Shown one piece after another: positions 1-7,974 of a stretch of DNA of 45,915 bases (the stretch's first letter is position 1; the number at the start of each line of letters is the position of its first letter). The position numbers and the translations under genes were made by a program. The DNA comes from Paracoccaceae bacterium (GTDB lineage Bacteria > Pseudomonadota > Alphaproteobacteria > Rhodobacterales > Rhodobacteraceae): assembly GCA_027484915.1 (NCBI GenBank), contig JAIXSA010000008.1:1-45915 (forward strand), written 5' to 3'. The notes below the pieces were generated by a model that had not been told where the DNA came from, searched no databases, and worked only from the letters and a program-made list of their open reading frames with translations.

Positions 1-224
1 AGGCCCTGTCGGGGACACTGGCCGAGCGCACGGCGCGGACCATTGCGGCGGGGGTGGACATCGCGCTGCACTGCAAGGGCGACATGGCGGAAATGGTCGC
101 GGTCGCCGGTGCAGCGGGGGTCATGGGACCGGACGCCCTGACACGGGCCGAGGCGGCGGTGGCGGCGCGCCGTCCTGCCCTTGTGGACCTGAAGGCGGCG
201 CTGGCCGAGTTGGCGCATGGCTGA
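1..224 (+). CDS. nagZ: Beta-N-acetylhexosaminidase NagZ, C-terminal end (5' truncated by window)
   Basis: The reading frame from base 3 gives about 73 residues, ALSGTLAERTARTIAAGVDI, then LHCKGDMAEM, and ends in a TGA at 222-224. This matches the C-terminal part of GH3-family NagZ, the cytoplasmic enzyme that removes N-acetylglucosamine from anhydromuropeptides during cell-wall recycling. Nothing of the catalytic barrel with its Asp nucleophile is in the window, so activity cannot be judged. The stop overlaps the ATG of scpA at 217 by 8 bases, which points to translational coupling. The nagZ-scpA-scpB order is a usual arrangement in Rhodobacterales and supports the call. Confidence 0.85.
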   Translation, partial: ALSGTLAERTARTIAAGVDIALHCKGDMAEMVAVAGAAGVMGPDALTRAEAAVAARRPALVDLKAALAELAHG

Positions 225-1005
225 CGAGGCCTGGGATCAGCCCGAACGCATCCCACCCGAAGAGCGGCTGGCGGCCGAGGCCCTCATCGTCGATGTGGAC
301 GGGTTCGAGGGGCCGCTGGACCTTCTGTTGACGCTGAGCCGGACGCAGAAGGTGGACCTGCGGAAAATCTCGGTGCTGCAACTGGCCGAGCAATACCTGG
401 GCTTCGTCGAGAAGGCGCGCAGTCTGCGGATCGAGCTGGCGGCGGATTACCTGGTGATGGCGGCGTGGCTTGCGTTCCTGAAGTCGCGGCTCTTGCTGCC
501 TCCTGAACCTGGCGACGAGGGGCCTTCAGCCGAGGACCTGGCGGCGCATCTGGCGTTCCAGCTGGAACGGCTGCAGGCGATGCGCGACGCGGCGGCGCGG
601 CTGATGGGGCGGGATCAGCTGGGGCGGGATTTCTTCGCGCGCGGCGTGCCCGAGGACCTGACGCATCACCGGAACGTCACCTATACTGCGACGCTGCTGG
701 ACCTGATGCGCGCCTATGCGCAGATCAGGACGAAGGACGAGTTCCGGCCCTTCGTGCTGGACCGGGAACATGTCTACACGATGGAGCAGGCGCTGGACCG
801 GATGCGGGGGCTGATCGGATTTGTCGGCGACTGGGCGACGCTGGTCAGCTTCCTTCCCGACGGCTGGGACGTGACGCCGATGGCGCGACGGTCCTCGCTT
901 GCCGCCCACTTCGCGGCGGTGCTGGAGATGGCCAAGCGCGGGCAGGTGGTGCTGCGGCAGGGCGAGACCTTTGCGCCCATCGAACTGCGGCGGAAGGACG
1001 GGTAG
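217..1005 (+). CDS. scpA: Segregation and condensation protein A (ScpA)
   Basis: This 262-residue protein is the kleisin subunit that joins SMC and ScpB in the bacterial condensin complex and helps chromosome compaction and segregation. The family signature lies at about residues 29-60, beginning VDGFEGPLDLLLTLSRTQKV, followed by a segment rich in Leu and Ala with AADYLVMAAWLAFLKSRLLL at about 73-92. A C-terminal winged-helix region follows the variable middle. Length is typical. The ATG lies inside the end of nagZ (8-base overlap), and scpB begins on the base after the stop, so the three genes are very likely one transcript. No smc gene is in the window, which is normal. Confidence 0.95.
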   Translation: MADEAWDQPERIPPEERLAAEALIVDVDGFEGPLDLLLTLSRTQKVDLRKISVLQLAEQYLGFVEKARSLRIELAADYLVMAAWLAFLKSRLLLPPEPGDEGPSAEDLAAHLAFQLERLQAMRDAAARLMGRDQLGRDFFARGVPEDLTHHRNVTYTATLLDLMRAYAQIRTKDEFRPFVLDREHVYTMEQALDRMRGLIGFVGDWATLVSFLPDGWDVTPMARRSSLAAHFAAVLEMAKRGQVVLRQGETFAPIELRRKDG

Positions 1006-1644
1006 ATGGTCGAGGACAGCGAGGAAAGCCTGTTCGACGCGCCCCCGATGGGCGAGCAGGAGCGGATGGTGGAAGCGATCCTGTTCGCCTCTGCCGAGCC
1101 GGTTAAGCTGGCCGAGCTGCAGGCGCGGATGCCGCATGGCGCGGACCCGGCCGAGGCGCTGGTCTATCTGAAGAAGCGCTACGAGGGGCGAGGGGTCAAC
1201 CTGGTGAAGGTGGGCGACGCCTATGCCTTCCGCACGGCGGCCGACCTTGGGTTCCTGATGCGGCGCGAGACGGTCGAGGTGCGCAAGCTGTCGCGCGCGG
1301 CAATCGAGACGCTGGCGATCGTGGCCTACCACCAGCCGGTGACGCGGGCCGAGATCGAGGAGATCCGAGGCGTGGCGGTCAGTCGGGGAACCATCGACCA
1401 GCTGATGGAGCTCGAATGGATCCGGCTGGGGCGGCGGCGGATGACGCCGGGCCGGCCCGTCACCTTCGTGGTGACCGAACAGTTCCTGGACCACTTCGGC
1501 CTGGAATCGGCACGCGACCTGCCGGGGTTGAAGGAACTGCGTGCGGCCGGGCTGCTGGACAGCCGACCGTTGCCGGGCCAGGGCGCGGCGTCCGACGAGG
1601 AGGACGAGGCATTGGTCGGGCAAAGCGAGTTGTTCGAGGACTGA
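1006..1644 (+). CDS. scpB: Segregation and condensation protein B (ScpB)
   Basis: This 212-residue protein is the winged-helix partner of ScpA in the SMC complex. It shows the family start EQERMVEAILFASAEPVKLAELQ, here from about residue 11 (cited in part), and the conserved core AIETLAIVAYHQPVTRAEIE then IRGVAVSRGTIDQLMELEWI, about residues 86-125. An acidic tail (SDEEDEALVGQSELFED) ends the protein, as is common in alphaproteobacterial ScpB. The ATG follows the scpA stop with no gap, so translation is probably coupled. Confidence 0.95.
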   Translation: MVEDSEESLFDAPPMGEQERMVEAILFASAEPVKLAELQARMPHGADPAEALVYLKKRYEGRGVNLVKVGDAYAFRTAADLGFLMRRETVEVRKLSRAAIETLAIVAYHQPVTRAEIEEIRGVAVSRGTIDQLMELEWIRLGRRRMTPGRPVTFVVTEQFLDHFGLESARDLPGLKELRAAGLLDSRPLPGQGAASDEEDEALVGQSELFED

Positions 1645-1703
1645 AGGCTCTGGTTTTTGCAGCGGTCCACCCCATATCGGTGGGCGGCGAAGGGGAGACG
1701 CGG

Positions 1704-1904
1704 ATGGATCTGAACGGTCTTTTCAGGATGCTGACACGGATGTTCCTGAACAAGGCGGTCAACGCCGGGATCAATTTTGCCGCGCGCCGGGGCAAACCGG
1801 AGGCCGAGATGACCCCCGAGGAACGCGAGCAGGCAAAAAGCGGGCGCGAGATGGCGCAGCGGGCGAAAGAGATCTCGAAGGTCACTCGTCGGCTTTGGCG
1901 CTAA
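1704..1904 (+). CDS. Small basic protein of unknown function downstream of scpB
   Basis: This is a 66-residue protein starting MDLNGLFRMLTRMFLNKAVN and ending in a helical, charged tail with many Lys and Arg. The start is chosen at the ATG at 1704, which has a GGGGAG ribosome site at 1692-1697. The frame stays open upstream, but that part overlaps scpB in another frame and looks like a shadow. The N-terminal third is amphipathic; no clear signal peptide or full membrane span is seen. It lies 59 bases after scpB on the same strand and may be its last operon member. I do not recognise a function. Its last 23 bases overlap the end of the opposing gene at 1882-2355. Confidence 0.72.
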   Translation: MDLNGLFRMLTRMFLNKAVNAGINFAARRGKPEAEMTPEEREQAKSGREMAQRAKEISKVTRRLWR

Positions 1905-2355
1905 GGCCGCACGGCCGGGCGAGGCCCATCAGGGAAAGGGTGTCTGACAGCGGGCCGGGCAGTGTGAGGCCCGGCTGGATGTAAAGTCCGGTGGCCAGTC
2001 GGTCGTCAAGCCGCGTCATCCAGGTGACCGACAAGAAGGGCGCTGGAGGCTGACGCGATCCGTAGGCGTCTACTGAGCCGAGAGAGCCCACCACAAAAGC
2101 CTGCAGGCTGTCTGACATCGCCTCGACCTCGGCGCGGGAAGCACGCCAGCGCATCGGATGTGGGCCGGGCAGGCCCGCACCCCTTACCTGGATCAGGCTG
2201 ATCCAGCCGTCCGACAAGGCGAAGCTGCAGGACACGGAGTGATCGGGCGAGCCATCGGGCCAGACCTCCAGCGTCAGGCGGTTGGCATAGACGGGCAGGG
2301 CGGTCAGAGCGGCCGCGATCCCTGCCACCAGTCCCTGCCAGTGCGCGCCTATCAT
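1882..2355 (-). CDS. Secreted hypothetical protein
   Basis: This 157-residue protein has a likely signal peptide (MIGAHWQGLVAGIAAALTAL, then PVYA as the probable cleavage region near residue 24). The mature part begins NRLTLEVWPDGSPDHSVSCS and has no motif I can place. A GGGAGGGCGG stretch lies just before the ATG and fits a ribosome site. It lies 45 bases downstream of the dCTP deaminase gene on the same strand and could be co-transcribed with it. Its 3' end overlaps the opposing small gene by 23 bases. Probably periplasmic; function unknown. Confidence 0.65.
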   Translation of the reverse strand: MIGAHWQGLVAGIAAALTALPVYANRLTLEVWPDGSPDHSVSCSFALSDGWISLIQVRGAGLPGPHPMRWRASRAEVEAMSDSLQAFVVGSLGSVDAYGSRQPPAPFLSVTWMTRLDDRLATGLYIQPGLTLPGPLSDTLSLMGLARPCGLSAKADE

Positions 2356-2400
2356 TGGCCGCCCTCCCGGTTCCGGGCAAAGCGTAGCATCAAACGCGCG

Positions 2401-3480
2401 TCAGGTTGTCCGGAATTGCTTGGCGAGCTTCAGGCCCTGGCCTTGGTAATTCGAGGCGATGCCCGCGCCATACAGTGTCTCGGGCCGTTCCGACATTCGT
2501 TCGTAGACCAGACGGCCGACGACCTGGCCGTGTTCCAGCACGAAGGGGGCTTCGTGGCAGCGCACTTCCAGCACCCCGCGAGAGCCTGCGCCGCCAGCGG
2601 CGGCATGGCCGAAGCCGGGGTCGAAGAAACCTGCGTAATGGACGCGGAATTCGCCGACCATCGCAAGGTAGGGTGCCATCTCGGCGGCATAGTCGGGGGG
2701 AATGGTCACGGCCTCGCGGCTGACCAGGATGTAGAAGGCGCCGGGGTCCAGGATGATGCGGCCGTCGGTCGTGTGCAGTTCTTCCCAGAAATCGGCAGCG
2801 GGATAGTGGCCGATGCGGTCAAGGTCGACGACGCCGGTGTGTGGCTTCGCGCGGTAGCCGACCAGCGTGCCCGTCGCGGGCTTGAGGTCGACCGAGAAAC
2901 CCAGGCCTTCGGAAATGACGGCCTCGCCCGATACCAGCGGCTCTTTTGCGTGCAGCGTGGCAAGGTCGGCGTCCGACAGGACCGCCTGGCCCTGGCGGAA
3001 GCGGATTTGGTTCAGACGCTGGCCTTCGTGGACAAGGACGGAAAAGCTGCGCGGGCAAACCTCGGCGTAGAGGGGGCCGGTGTAGCCTTCCGGAATGCGG
3101 TCGAATTCGGTGCCGCCATCGGTGATGGTCCGGGTCAGGAGGTCCAGACGTCCCGAAGAGCTTTTTGCGTTGGCAACCGCCGTGACGCCTTGCGGCAGGG
3201 CCAGGCTTTCGGCCAGAGGAATCACGTAGACGCAGTTCTTTTCCAGCACGGCACCGCCATCGAGGCGGACTTCGTGCATGGTGAATTCGGCAAGGCGGTC
3301 CTGCACCCGGCGGCCCTGACCGGCCAGGAACGAGGCGCGGACGCGGTAGGCCACGGGACCAAGGCGGAGATCAAGGCTTGCAGGCTGGATCTGGTCGTCC
3401 CGAATGGCGGGCTTGGCGGACAGCGCGCCTTTGGCGATCAACCGGCGCAGGGCCTGGGCGGGCAGAACTCCGGATGTCAT
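2401..3480 (-). CDS. dcd: 2'-deoxycytidine 5'-triphosphate deaminase, long alphaproteobacterial type
   Basis: This 359-residue enzyme belongs to the DCD/dUTPase-like fold and should convert dCTP to dUTP, feeding dTMP synthesis. Landmarks are the N-terminal IQPASLDLRLG (about 31-41), ANAKSSSGRLDLLTRTITDG with the conserved Ser-Arg (about 103-122), and EGYTGPLYAEVCPRSFSVLV. It is about twice the length of E. coli Dcd; the long form, with a second DCD-like half, is a known alphaproteobacterial variant. The start ATG (3478-3480) has a GGAGGG site 5 bases upstream. It is separated from the tRNA-Pro unit upstream by a terminator, so it needs its own promoter. Confidence 0.88.
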   Translation of the reverse strand: MTSGVLPAQALRRLIAKGALSAKPAIRDDQIQPASLDLRLGPVAYRVRASFLAGQGRRVQDRLAEFTMHEVRLDGGAVLEKNCVYVIPLAESLALPQGVTAVANAKSSSGRLDLLTRTITDGGTEFDRIPEGYTGPLYAEVCPRSFSVLVHEGQRLNQIRFRQGQAVLSDADLATLHAKEPLVSGEAVISEGLGFSVDLKPATGTLVGYRAKPHTGVVDLDRIGHYPAADFWEELHTTDGRIILDPGAFYILVSREAVTIPPDYAAEMAPYLAMVGEFRVHYAGFFDPGFGHAAAGGAGSRGVLEVRCHEAPFVLEHGQVVGRLVYERMSERPETLYGAGIASNYQGQGLKLAKQFRTT

Positions 3481-3505
3481 CGTGGCCCTCCGGGCGTTGG
3501 ATATG

Positions 3506-3545
3506 AAACCGCCCGCACTGCCGGGTGGCAGGCGGGCGGGTTTTC
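3506..3545 (-). terminator. Terminator after the tRNA-Pro gene
   Basis: On the minus strand CCGCCCGC plus CTGCC pairs with GGCAG and GCGGGCGG around an ACCC loop, with one bulged base, and TTT follows. The other strand reads the stem followed by GTTTTC. It starts 2 bases past the tRNA-Pro CCA end and lies before the dcd start, so it most likely ends the rpmF-to-tRNA unit. The short U tract is a weakness. Confidence 0.6.
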
Positions 3546-3547
3546 GA

Positions 3548-3625
3548 TGGTCGGGCCGGAGAGATTCGAACTCTCGACCTCCCGCCCCCCAGACGGACGC
3601 GCTAACCAGGCTGCGCTACGGCCCG
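3548..3625 (-). tRNA. tRNA-Pro (anticodon GGG), CCA encoded
   Basis: The minus strand folds as a full cloverleaf of 78 nt including the encoded CCA. The acceptor stem CGGGCCG pairs with CGGCCCG, with the C1:G72 pair typical of bacterial tRNA-Pro. The D arm is GCGC/GCGC and the T arm is GAGAG-TTCGAAT-CTCTC. The anticodon loop CTGGGGG reads GGG, for CCC and CCU codons. It lies 60 bases after the MerR-type gene on the same strand and just before a terminator, so it is either the last gene of that transcript or has a short promoter of its own. Confidence 0.95.
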
Positions 3626-3685
3626 ACACGGGGGGATACATACCGGTATTCCGGGCCGGTGCAAGCGGGAAAGCACATCCGGGCG

Positions 3686-4354
3686 TCAGCCGATGCCGCC
3701 TTCTGCCCGGCCGGCTGTCCGGGCGCGCAGGGCGGCCAGACGGGACGCCAAGGCGGCAAGCTCGTCCCTGCGGGACCGCAGACTTCCGCGCGGCAATGCC
3801 CTGATGAGGCTGGCAAAAGTGGCATCGTCGCGCAGCGAGGGCTTGCGGGGGGTCAGGGGGGCAGGTTTCGCTGTCGCCTCGGCCCGGGCCAGAGCCGGGG
3901 GCGTGTCGAACAATGCCAGCTGGCTTGGGGTGGTGGGCGCAGGATCCGGACGCGTGACCGGAACAGGCTCTGCCTCGGTGTCGTCGTCGATGGCGATGAA
4001 CCCGGCCTCGTGCAGGTCGTCGGCCGGGGATCGCGCTGCGTCGGGCAATCGTTCCGCCGACACAAGGTCGTCGAGGTCCACCGAATCGTCCGACAGCCCG
4101 GCCACATGCCGCACCCCGTGGTCGCGCAGGATCTTCTGCAGGCCGCGGATCGTCAGACCTTCGTCATGCAAAAGCCGCTTGATCCCGGTCAGAAGCGCCA
4201 CATCTGCAGGTCGGTAATACCGCCGGCCGCCCGCCCGCTTGACCGGCTTGATCTGCGGAAACCGGCTTTCCCAGAACCGCAGCACATGCGCCGGGGTGTC
4301 CAGGCTTTCGGCGACCTCGCTGATGGTGCGGAAGGCGTCTGGCGACTTGTCCAT
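3686..4354 (-). CDS. MerR-family transcriptional regulator downstream of ihfA
   Basis: This 222-residue protein has an N-terminal MerR winged-helix DNA-binding domain: [20 protein letters not shown], then [28 protein letters not shown] and [19 protein letters not shown], about residues 8-85. The rest is low-complexity, rich in Asp, Ala and Pro, and lacks the Cys or ligand-binding pattern of metal sensors, so the inducer cannot be guessed. It starts 6 bases after the ihfA stop. The ihfA-merR pair is a conserved neighbour arrangement in Rhodobacterales as I recall it. The C-terminal half is weakly constrained and may differ between species. Confidence 0.88.
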   Translation of the reverse strand: MDKSPDAFRTISEVAESLDTPAHVLRFWESRFPQIKPVKRAGGRRYYRPADVALLTGIKRLLHDEGLTIRGLQKILRDHGVRHVAGLSDDSVDLDDLVSAERLPDAARSPADDLHEAGFIAIDDDTEAEPVPVTRPDPAPTTPSQLALFDTPPALARAEATAKPAPLTPRKPSLRDDATFASLIRALPRGSLRSRRDELAALASRLAALRARTAGRAEGGIG

Positions 4355-4360
4355 CGGCCC

Positions 4361-4663
4361 TTAGCGCTTTTTCCCGGCCGCCACGCGGTCCTTCATCAGG
4401 TGCGAGGGGCGGAAGGTCAGGACCCGGCGCGGCGAAATCGGCACCTCTTCGCCGGTTTTCGGGTTGCGCCCGACCCGCGCTGTCTTGGCACGGACCGAGA
4501 AGGTGCCGAAGGACGAGATCTTCACCGTCTCGCCCTGCGCCAGGGCGTCAGACATGTGTTGCAGGACCGCTTCGACGAGATTGGCAGATTCGTTGCGGCT
4601 GAGGCCCACTTCGCGAAACACCGCTTCGGAGAGGTCCATCCGGGTCAAGGTCTTCTCGCTCAT
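4361..4663 (-). CDS. ihfA: Integration host factor subunit alpha
   Basis: This 100-residue HU/IHF-family protein forms a heterodimer with IhfB that bends DNA at specific sites. Typical motifs are [20 protein letters not shown] near the start, [12 protein letters not shown], and [20 protein letters not shown], the arm with the intercalating Pro. The ATG at 4661-4663 is preferred over an in-frame GTG 12 bases upstream because GGGGGA sits 5 bases before it and because family members begin MSEKTLTR. It lies 90 bases after fabH, a gap that holds a candidate promoter, and just before the MerR-type gene. Confidence 0.95.
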   Translation of the reverse strand: MSEKTLTRMDLSEAVFREVGLSRNESANLVEAVLQHMSDALAQGETVKISSFGTFSVRAKTARVGRNPKTGEEVPISPRRVLTFRPSHLMKDRVAAGKKR

Positions 4664-4691
4664 CTCGTCCCCCACGAGTTGTTATCGGGGG

Positions 4692-4720
4692 AGATTGGGC
4701 CGGATGGATTTCCGAGTCAA
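4692..4720 (-). promoter_or_regulatory. Candidate sigma-70-type promoter for ihfA
   Basis: On the minus strand TTGACT (4715-4720) and CAATCT (4692-4697) are spaced by 17 bases, about 30 bases upstream of the ihfA ATG. The local DNA is AT-richer than its surroundings. This would give ihfA, merR and possibly tRNA-Pro expression apart from plsX-fabH. The -10 is a poor match, so this is a suggestion. Confidence 0.4.
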
Positions 4721-4753
4721 TATCAAGCACTTGGGAAGCGTGCTTAAAGGCGC

Positions 4754-5722
4754 TTACCAGCGCAGGACGACCGAGCCCCAGGCCAGGCCCCCGCCGATGG
4801 CCTCGGTGACTACCAGATCGCCTTGCTTGATCTGGCCGCGGGCCTTGCCGACGGACAGCGCGAGAGGGATCGAGGCGGCCGAGGTGTTGCCGTGGTCCTG
4901 CACGGTGACGACGACGCGGTCCATCGGGACCTGCATGCGTTTTGCGGTGCCCTCGATGATGCGGATGTTGGCCTGATGGGGCACGATCCAGTCCACATCC
5001 TCGGACGTGAGGCCCGCCTTGTCCAGCGCGGCGTGCGCAGTTTCGGAAAGCTTTTCAATGGCATGGCGGAAGACTTCCTTGCCTTCCATTACCAGGTGGC
5101 CCGTGGTCCCCGTCGAGGTGCCGCCGTCGACGTAGAGGATGTCCTTGTAGCGCCCGTCCGAGTTCAGGTCGGTCGCAAGGATGCCGCGGTCGGCAGTGGT
5201 TCCGGTGCCTTCGGTCGCCGCCAGCACCACCGCGCCCGCCCCGTCGCCGAAGAGAACGCAGGTGCCGCGGTCCTTCCAGTTCATCAGGCGGCTGAAAGTC
5301 TCGGCCCCGATGACGAGGACGCGGGTGGCCTGGCCAGACAGGATGAGCGCATTGGCGTTGGCGAGGGCATAAACGAATCCCGCGCAGACGGCCTGGACGT
5401 CGAAGGCGAAGCCCTTGGTCATGCCAAGCGCGTTCTGCACCATCGTGGCGACCGAGGGGAAGGTCAGGTCGGGCGTCGAGGTGGCGACGATGATCGCGTC
5501 GATCTGCGCAGCGTCGATGCGGGCATCGGCGAGGGCGGCCTGGGCGGCGCGGGTGGCAAGATCGCTGGTCATTTGGCCGACGGCCGCGAAATGCCGCCGT
5601 TCGATGCCCGAGCGCGACCGGATCCATTCGTCCGACGTCTCGACGATGGCTTCGAATTCGGAGTTGGGGACGACGCGGTCGGGCAGATAGTGCCCGACGC
5701 CCCTGACTACGGCGCGTATCAT
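4754..5722 (-). CDS. fabH: 3-oxoacyl-[acyl-carrier-protein] synthase III (FabH)
   Basis: This 322-residue enzyme condenses acetyl-CoA with malonyl-ACP to start fatty-acid synthesis in the cytoplasm. The catalytic triad is visible: Cys113 in VQAVCAGFVYAL, His248 in IVPHQANIRII and Asn278 in DHGNTSAASIP. The N-terminus (GVGHYLPDRVVPN) and the C-terminal GGGLAWGSVVLRW are typical. Its ATG overlaps the plsX stop by 4 bases (ATGA), so translation is probably coupled. Together with plsX upstream it links phospholipid and fatty-acid initiation. Confidence 0.97.
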   Translation of the reverse strand: MIRAVVRGVGHYLPDRVVPNSEFEAIVETSDEWIRSRSGIERRHFAAVGQMTSDLATRAAQAALADARIDAAQIDAIIVATSTPDLTFPSVATMVQNALGMTKGFAFDVQAVCAGFVYALANANALILSGQATRVLVIGAETFSRLMNWKDRGTCVLFGDGAGAVVLAATEGTGTTADRGILATDLNSDGRYKDILYVDGGTSTGTTGHLVMEGKEVFRHAIEKLSETAHAALDKAGLTSEDVDWIVPHQANIRIIEGTAKRMQVPMDRVVVTVQDHGNTSAASIPLALSVGKARGQIKQGDLVVTEAIGGGLAWGSVVLRW

Positions 5723-6843
5723 TCGGAAGGATTGCCTCCGGTCCCGGCCTGTGCGGCCCCCACTTGCGCGGCATCCTGCCCCGCAGCTTCGGCGGATGCA
5801 ACCCGCGCCGCGAGGCGTTCGAGGAACCCCGCCTGCGACAGTTGGTAGGCCAGTCCGATGGCAGCGGCGACCCCGGTCGCGTCGGCCGAGCCGTGCGACT
5901 TGACGACGGTGCCGTTCAGGCCAAGGAACACGCCGCCGTTCACCCGGCGAGGGTCGATGCGCATCTGAAGCCGCTTCAGTGCCCCGCGCGCCAGAAGCGC
6001 GCCAAGCTTGGCCAGCAAGGTCGAGGTCAGCGTCTGCTTCAGCAGGTCGCCGACCAGCCGTGCCGTGCCCTCGATCGCCTTCAGCGCCACGTTGCCGGTG
6101 AAGCCGTCGGTGACGATCACGTCGACCCGGTCCGACAGGATGTCGGTCCCCTCGACAAAGCCCACATAGTCGAAGCTGCCTGCATCGGCGCTGCGGCCAA
6201 GTAGGGCGTGCGCTTCGTGCAGTTCGGCGCGGCCCTTGTGTTCCTCGGTGCCTACGTTGAGCAGGCCGACCCGCGGGCGGGCAATCGCCAGCCCGTTGCG
6301 GGCGTAGGACGCACCCATGAAGGCGTATTGCAGCAGATCGCCCGGATCGGCCTTCACGTCCGCACCCATGTCAAGCATGACATTCATCTTGCCGGGTGTC
6401 GGCGTGGGAAAGAGGCTGGCGATGGCCGGGCGGTTCAGGCCAGGAAGCTTGCGAAGCCGCAGCATCGAAACGGCCATCAACGCACCGGTATTCCCGCAGG
6501 AGACCGCCGCCGCCGCTTCACCGTCCTTGACCGCGTCGATGGCCGAGAACATCGAGGTTCCCTGCCCGTGACGCATGACCTGGGCGGGCTTGTCCTCCAT
6601 CTTCACCACGCGCTCGGCATGTCGGAGCGTGATGCGCGACGCGACTTCGGGATGACGGGCCACCAGGGGCCGCAAAACGGCCTCGTCGCCATGCAGGATC
6701 GCGGCCAGCCGGGTATGCTGGGCCAAAGACTCGACAAGGCCGGCAACGACTGCTGCCGGCCCCCGGTCGCCACCCATGGCGTCAACCGAAATGACTACGC
6801 GCTCATTGGCCGGGGCAGACGCAGACCTAAGGTCGGGTGCCAT
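5719..6843 (-). CDS. plsX: Phosphate acyltransferase PlsX
   Basis: This 374-residue protein makes acyl-phosphate from acyl-ACP for PlsY-dependent phospholipid synthesis. The signature ISVDAMGGDRGPAAVVAGL lies at about residues 18-36; further conserved pieces are SCGNTGALMAVS and DGFTGNVALKAIEGTARL. It is a little longer than usual because of an Ala- and Gln-rich C-terminal tail (about 25 residues) without clear function. It follows rpmF by 24 bases and overlaps fabH by 4, the standard rpmF-plsX-fabH order. Confidence 0.96.
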   Translation of the reverse strand: MAPDLRSASAPANERVVISVDAMGGDRGPAAVVAGLVESLAQHTRLAAILHGDEAVLRPLVARHPEVASRITLRHAERVVKMEDKPAQVMRHGQGTSMFSAIDAVKDGEAAAAVSCGNTGALMAVSMLRLRKLPGLNRPAIASLFPTPTPGKMNVMLDMGADVKADPGDLLQYAFMGASYARNGLAIARPRVGLLNVGTEEHKGRAELHEAHALLGRSADAGSFDYVGFVEGTDILSDRVDVIVTDGFTGNVALKAIEGTARLVGDLLKQTLTSTLLAKLGALLARGALKRLQMRIDPRRVNGGVFLGLNGTVVKSHGSADATGVAAAIGLAYQLSQAGFLERLAARVASAEAAGQDAAQVGAAQAGTGGNPSE

Positions 6844-6867
6844 CGGAAAAGGGCGCTAGGAAGCGGC

Positions 6868-7074
6868 TTACGCCGCGTCCTCGTCAACGTCCACTTCGCG
6901 GGCCATCGAGACGACTTCGCGCGAATCGTAGTGGCCGCAGGCGCTGCACACGTGGTGCGGACGCTTCAGCTCGCCACAGTTCGGGCAGTCGTTCGGGTTG
7001 GCGGCCACCAGGGCATCATGCGCGCGGCGCATGTTGCGGCGGGATTTCGTGGTGCGGTTCTGCGGGACAGCCAT
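6868..7074 (-). CDS. rpmF: 50S ribosomal protein L32
   Basis: This 68-residue protein begins [20 protein letters not shown], the standard L32 start. Four cysteines, C30-x2-C33 and C43-x2-C46, form a zinc-ribbon, so this is the zinc-binding (C+) form. The acidic tail (DVDEDAA) is usual for alphaproteobacteria. It lies between the DUF177 gene and plsX on the same strand; a candidate promoter in the 182-base gap upstream suggests that it need not depend on the DUF177 gene for expression. Confidence 0.98.
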   Translation of the reverse strand: MAVPQNRTTKSRRNMRRAHDALVAANPNDCPNCGELKRPHHVCSACGHYDSREVVSMAREVDVDEDAA

Positions 7075-7189
7075 GTCTCAACCTTCGGGCAGTGGGGACA
7101 TGCCCCGGATTTCCTTTGTGATTCAGCTGGCTCCAGCAAGATTCGGCAATACGATACCGATGCTGCTTCACAGCTTGAATGAGGCGCGG

Positions 7190-7217
7190 AACATACTCGG
7201 ATTTCCGGTCGGCGCAA
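7190..7217 (-). promoter_or_regulatory. Candidate promoter upstream of rpmF
   Basis: On the minus strand TTGCGC (7212-7217) and TATGTT (7190-7195) are separated by 16 bases, about 115 bases upstream of the rpmF ATG. The leader between is comparatively AT-rich. Ribosomal-protein genes are usually strongly expressed, which fits a promoter here, but no transcription start is shown. Confidence 0.4.
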
Positions 7218-7256
7218 GCCCCTTTTCGCGGGTGCAGCGGGGGCTTGGACGCGGGG

Positions 7257-7832
7257 TCACGACTGGCCATCCGGGCCGGATTCATTCTTGGCCTTCAGCT
7301 TGTCGGCAAGGGCCTGCAATGCGGAGAACGGCTTTACATCGGTATCGGAAAGCGGGGCCACGCCGTCGCCGGCATGCAGGGCCTGGGTGAACTCCACGCC
7401 CGGGGCGCGAGGGTACAAGGGCAGGGCCAGCGCCAGCGCCTCGGCAGCGACTTCGGCCAGATCAATGACTTCGGGCATCGGCTCGAGTGTGTCATCCTCG
7501 GGCATCTCGACCTCTTCGCCCTCGGGTAGCTGGTAGCCGGCGACGTAGCGGCGGCGGACGGCCTCATCCACGGTCGCGGGTACTGGTACCAGGGTGACGG
7601 AACAGGGCTGGTCGGCGCGGGCGACAAGCCGGGCCTCAAGCAGCAGTTCGTCGCGGCCGTTCGGCCGGATCTCGCCGGTCAGATCAAGATGGGCCAGACC
7701 CAGAAGCTCAAGATCCTCGGCCAATGCCTTCCGTTCCGCCGCATCGGGGCGGTAGCTGAAGCGGGTCGGCTTCCTTGGGCTAAGCCCGCCAGTGCGGAAG
7801 CGGGTGGGGCGGGATTGATCGGGATCGGTCAT
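7257..7832 (-). CDS. DUF177 (YceD-family) protein linked to 23S rRNA and L32
   Basis: This 191-residue protein belongs to the DUF177/YceD family, which is linked to 23S rRNA accumulation and almost always sits beside rpmF. Visible features are ELLGLAHLDLTGEIRPNGRD (about 41-60), LLLEARLVARADQPCSVTLV with its single Cys, and the acidic DLAEVAAEALALALPLYPRA (about 122-141). I set the start at the ATG at 7830-7832 because the N-terminus TDPDQSRPTRFR fits family members. The longer frame upstream runs into bamE's promoter region. The start faces bamE across a 142-base divergent gap. Confidence 0.88.
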   Translation of the reverse strand: MTDPDQSRPTRFRTGGLSPRKPTRFSYRPDAAERKALAEDLELLGLAHLDLTGEIRPNGRDELLLEARLVARADQPCSVTLVPVPATVDEAVRRRYVAGYQLPEGEEVEMPEDDTLEPMPEVIDLAEVAAEALALALPLYPRAPGVEFTQALHAGDGVAPLSDTDVKPFSALQALADKLKAKNESGPDGQS

Positions 7833-7879
7833 GATCGGCTTTCCGGATACCGGCCGCACAGCGGTACGGCGTTCCATTC

Positions 7880-7908
7880 TTGAACAAGGGGCGCATAGTC
7901 TGTTATCC
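7880..7908 (+). promoter_or_regulatory. Possible bamE promoter
   Basis: TTGAAC (7880-7885) and TTATCC (7903-7908) are 17 bases apart, in the divergent gap between the DUF177 gene and bamE, about 65 bases before the chosen bamE start. The -35 is good and the -10 poor. Confidence 0.3.
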
Positions 7909-7974
7909 CGAACACCAAGGGTTTTGAAGAACCCGCATCGAGAGATGACACAGCAGCGGGGCATGAGGGCAGGC

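Noticed and set aside
121-1670. Long minus-strand open frames across nagZ, scpA and scpB
   Set aside because: They are shadows of the plus-strand genes in GC-rich DNA: Arg/Pro/His-rich, low-complexity, with no family motifs.
2158-3804. A 548-codon plus-strand frame over dcd and tRNA-Pro
   Set aside because: It runs antisense to a clear dCTP deaminase and through the tRNA; its composition is atypical and it has no recognisable domain.
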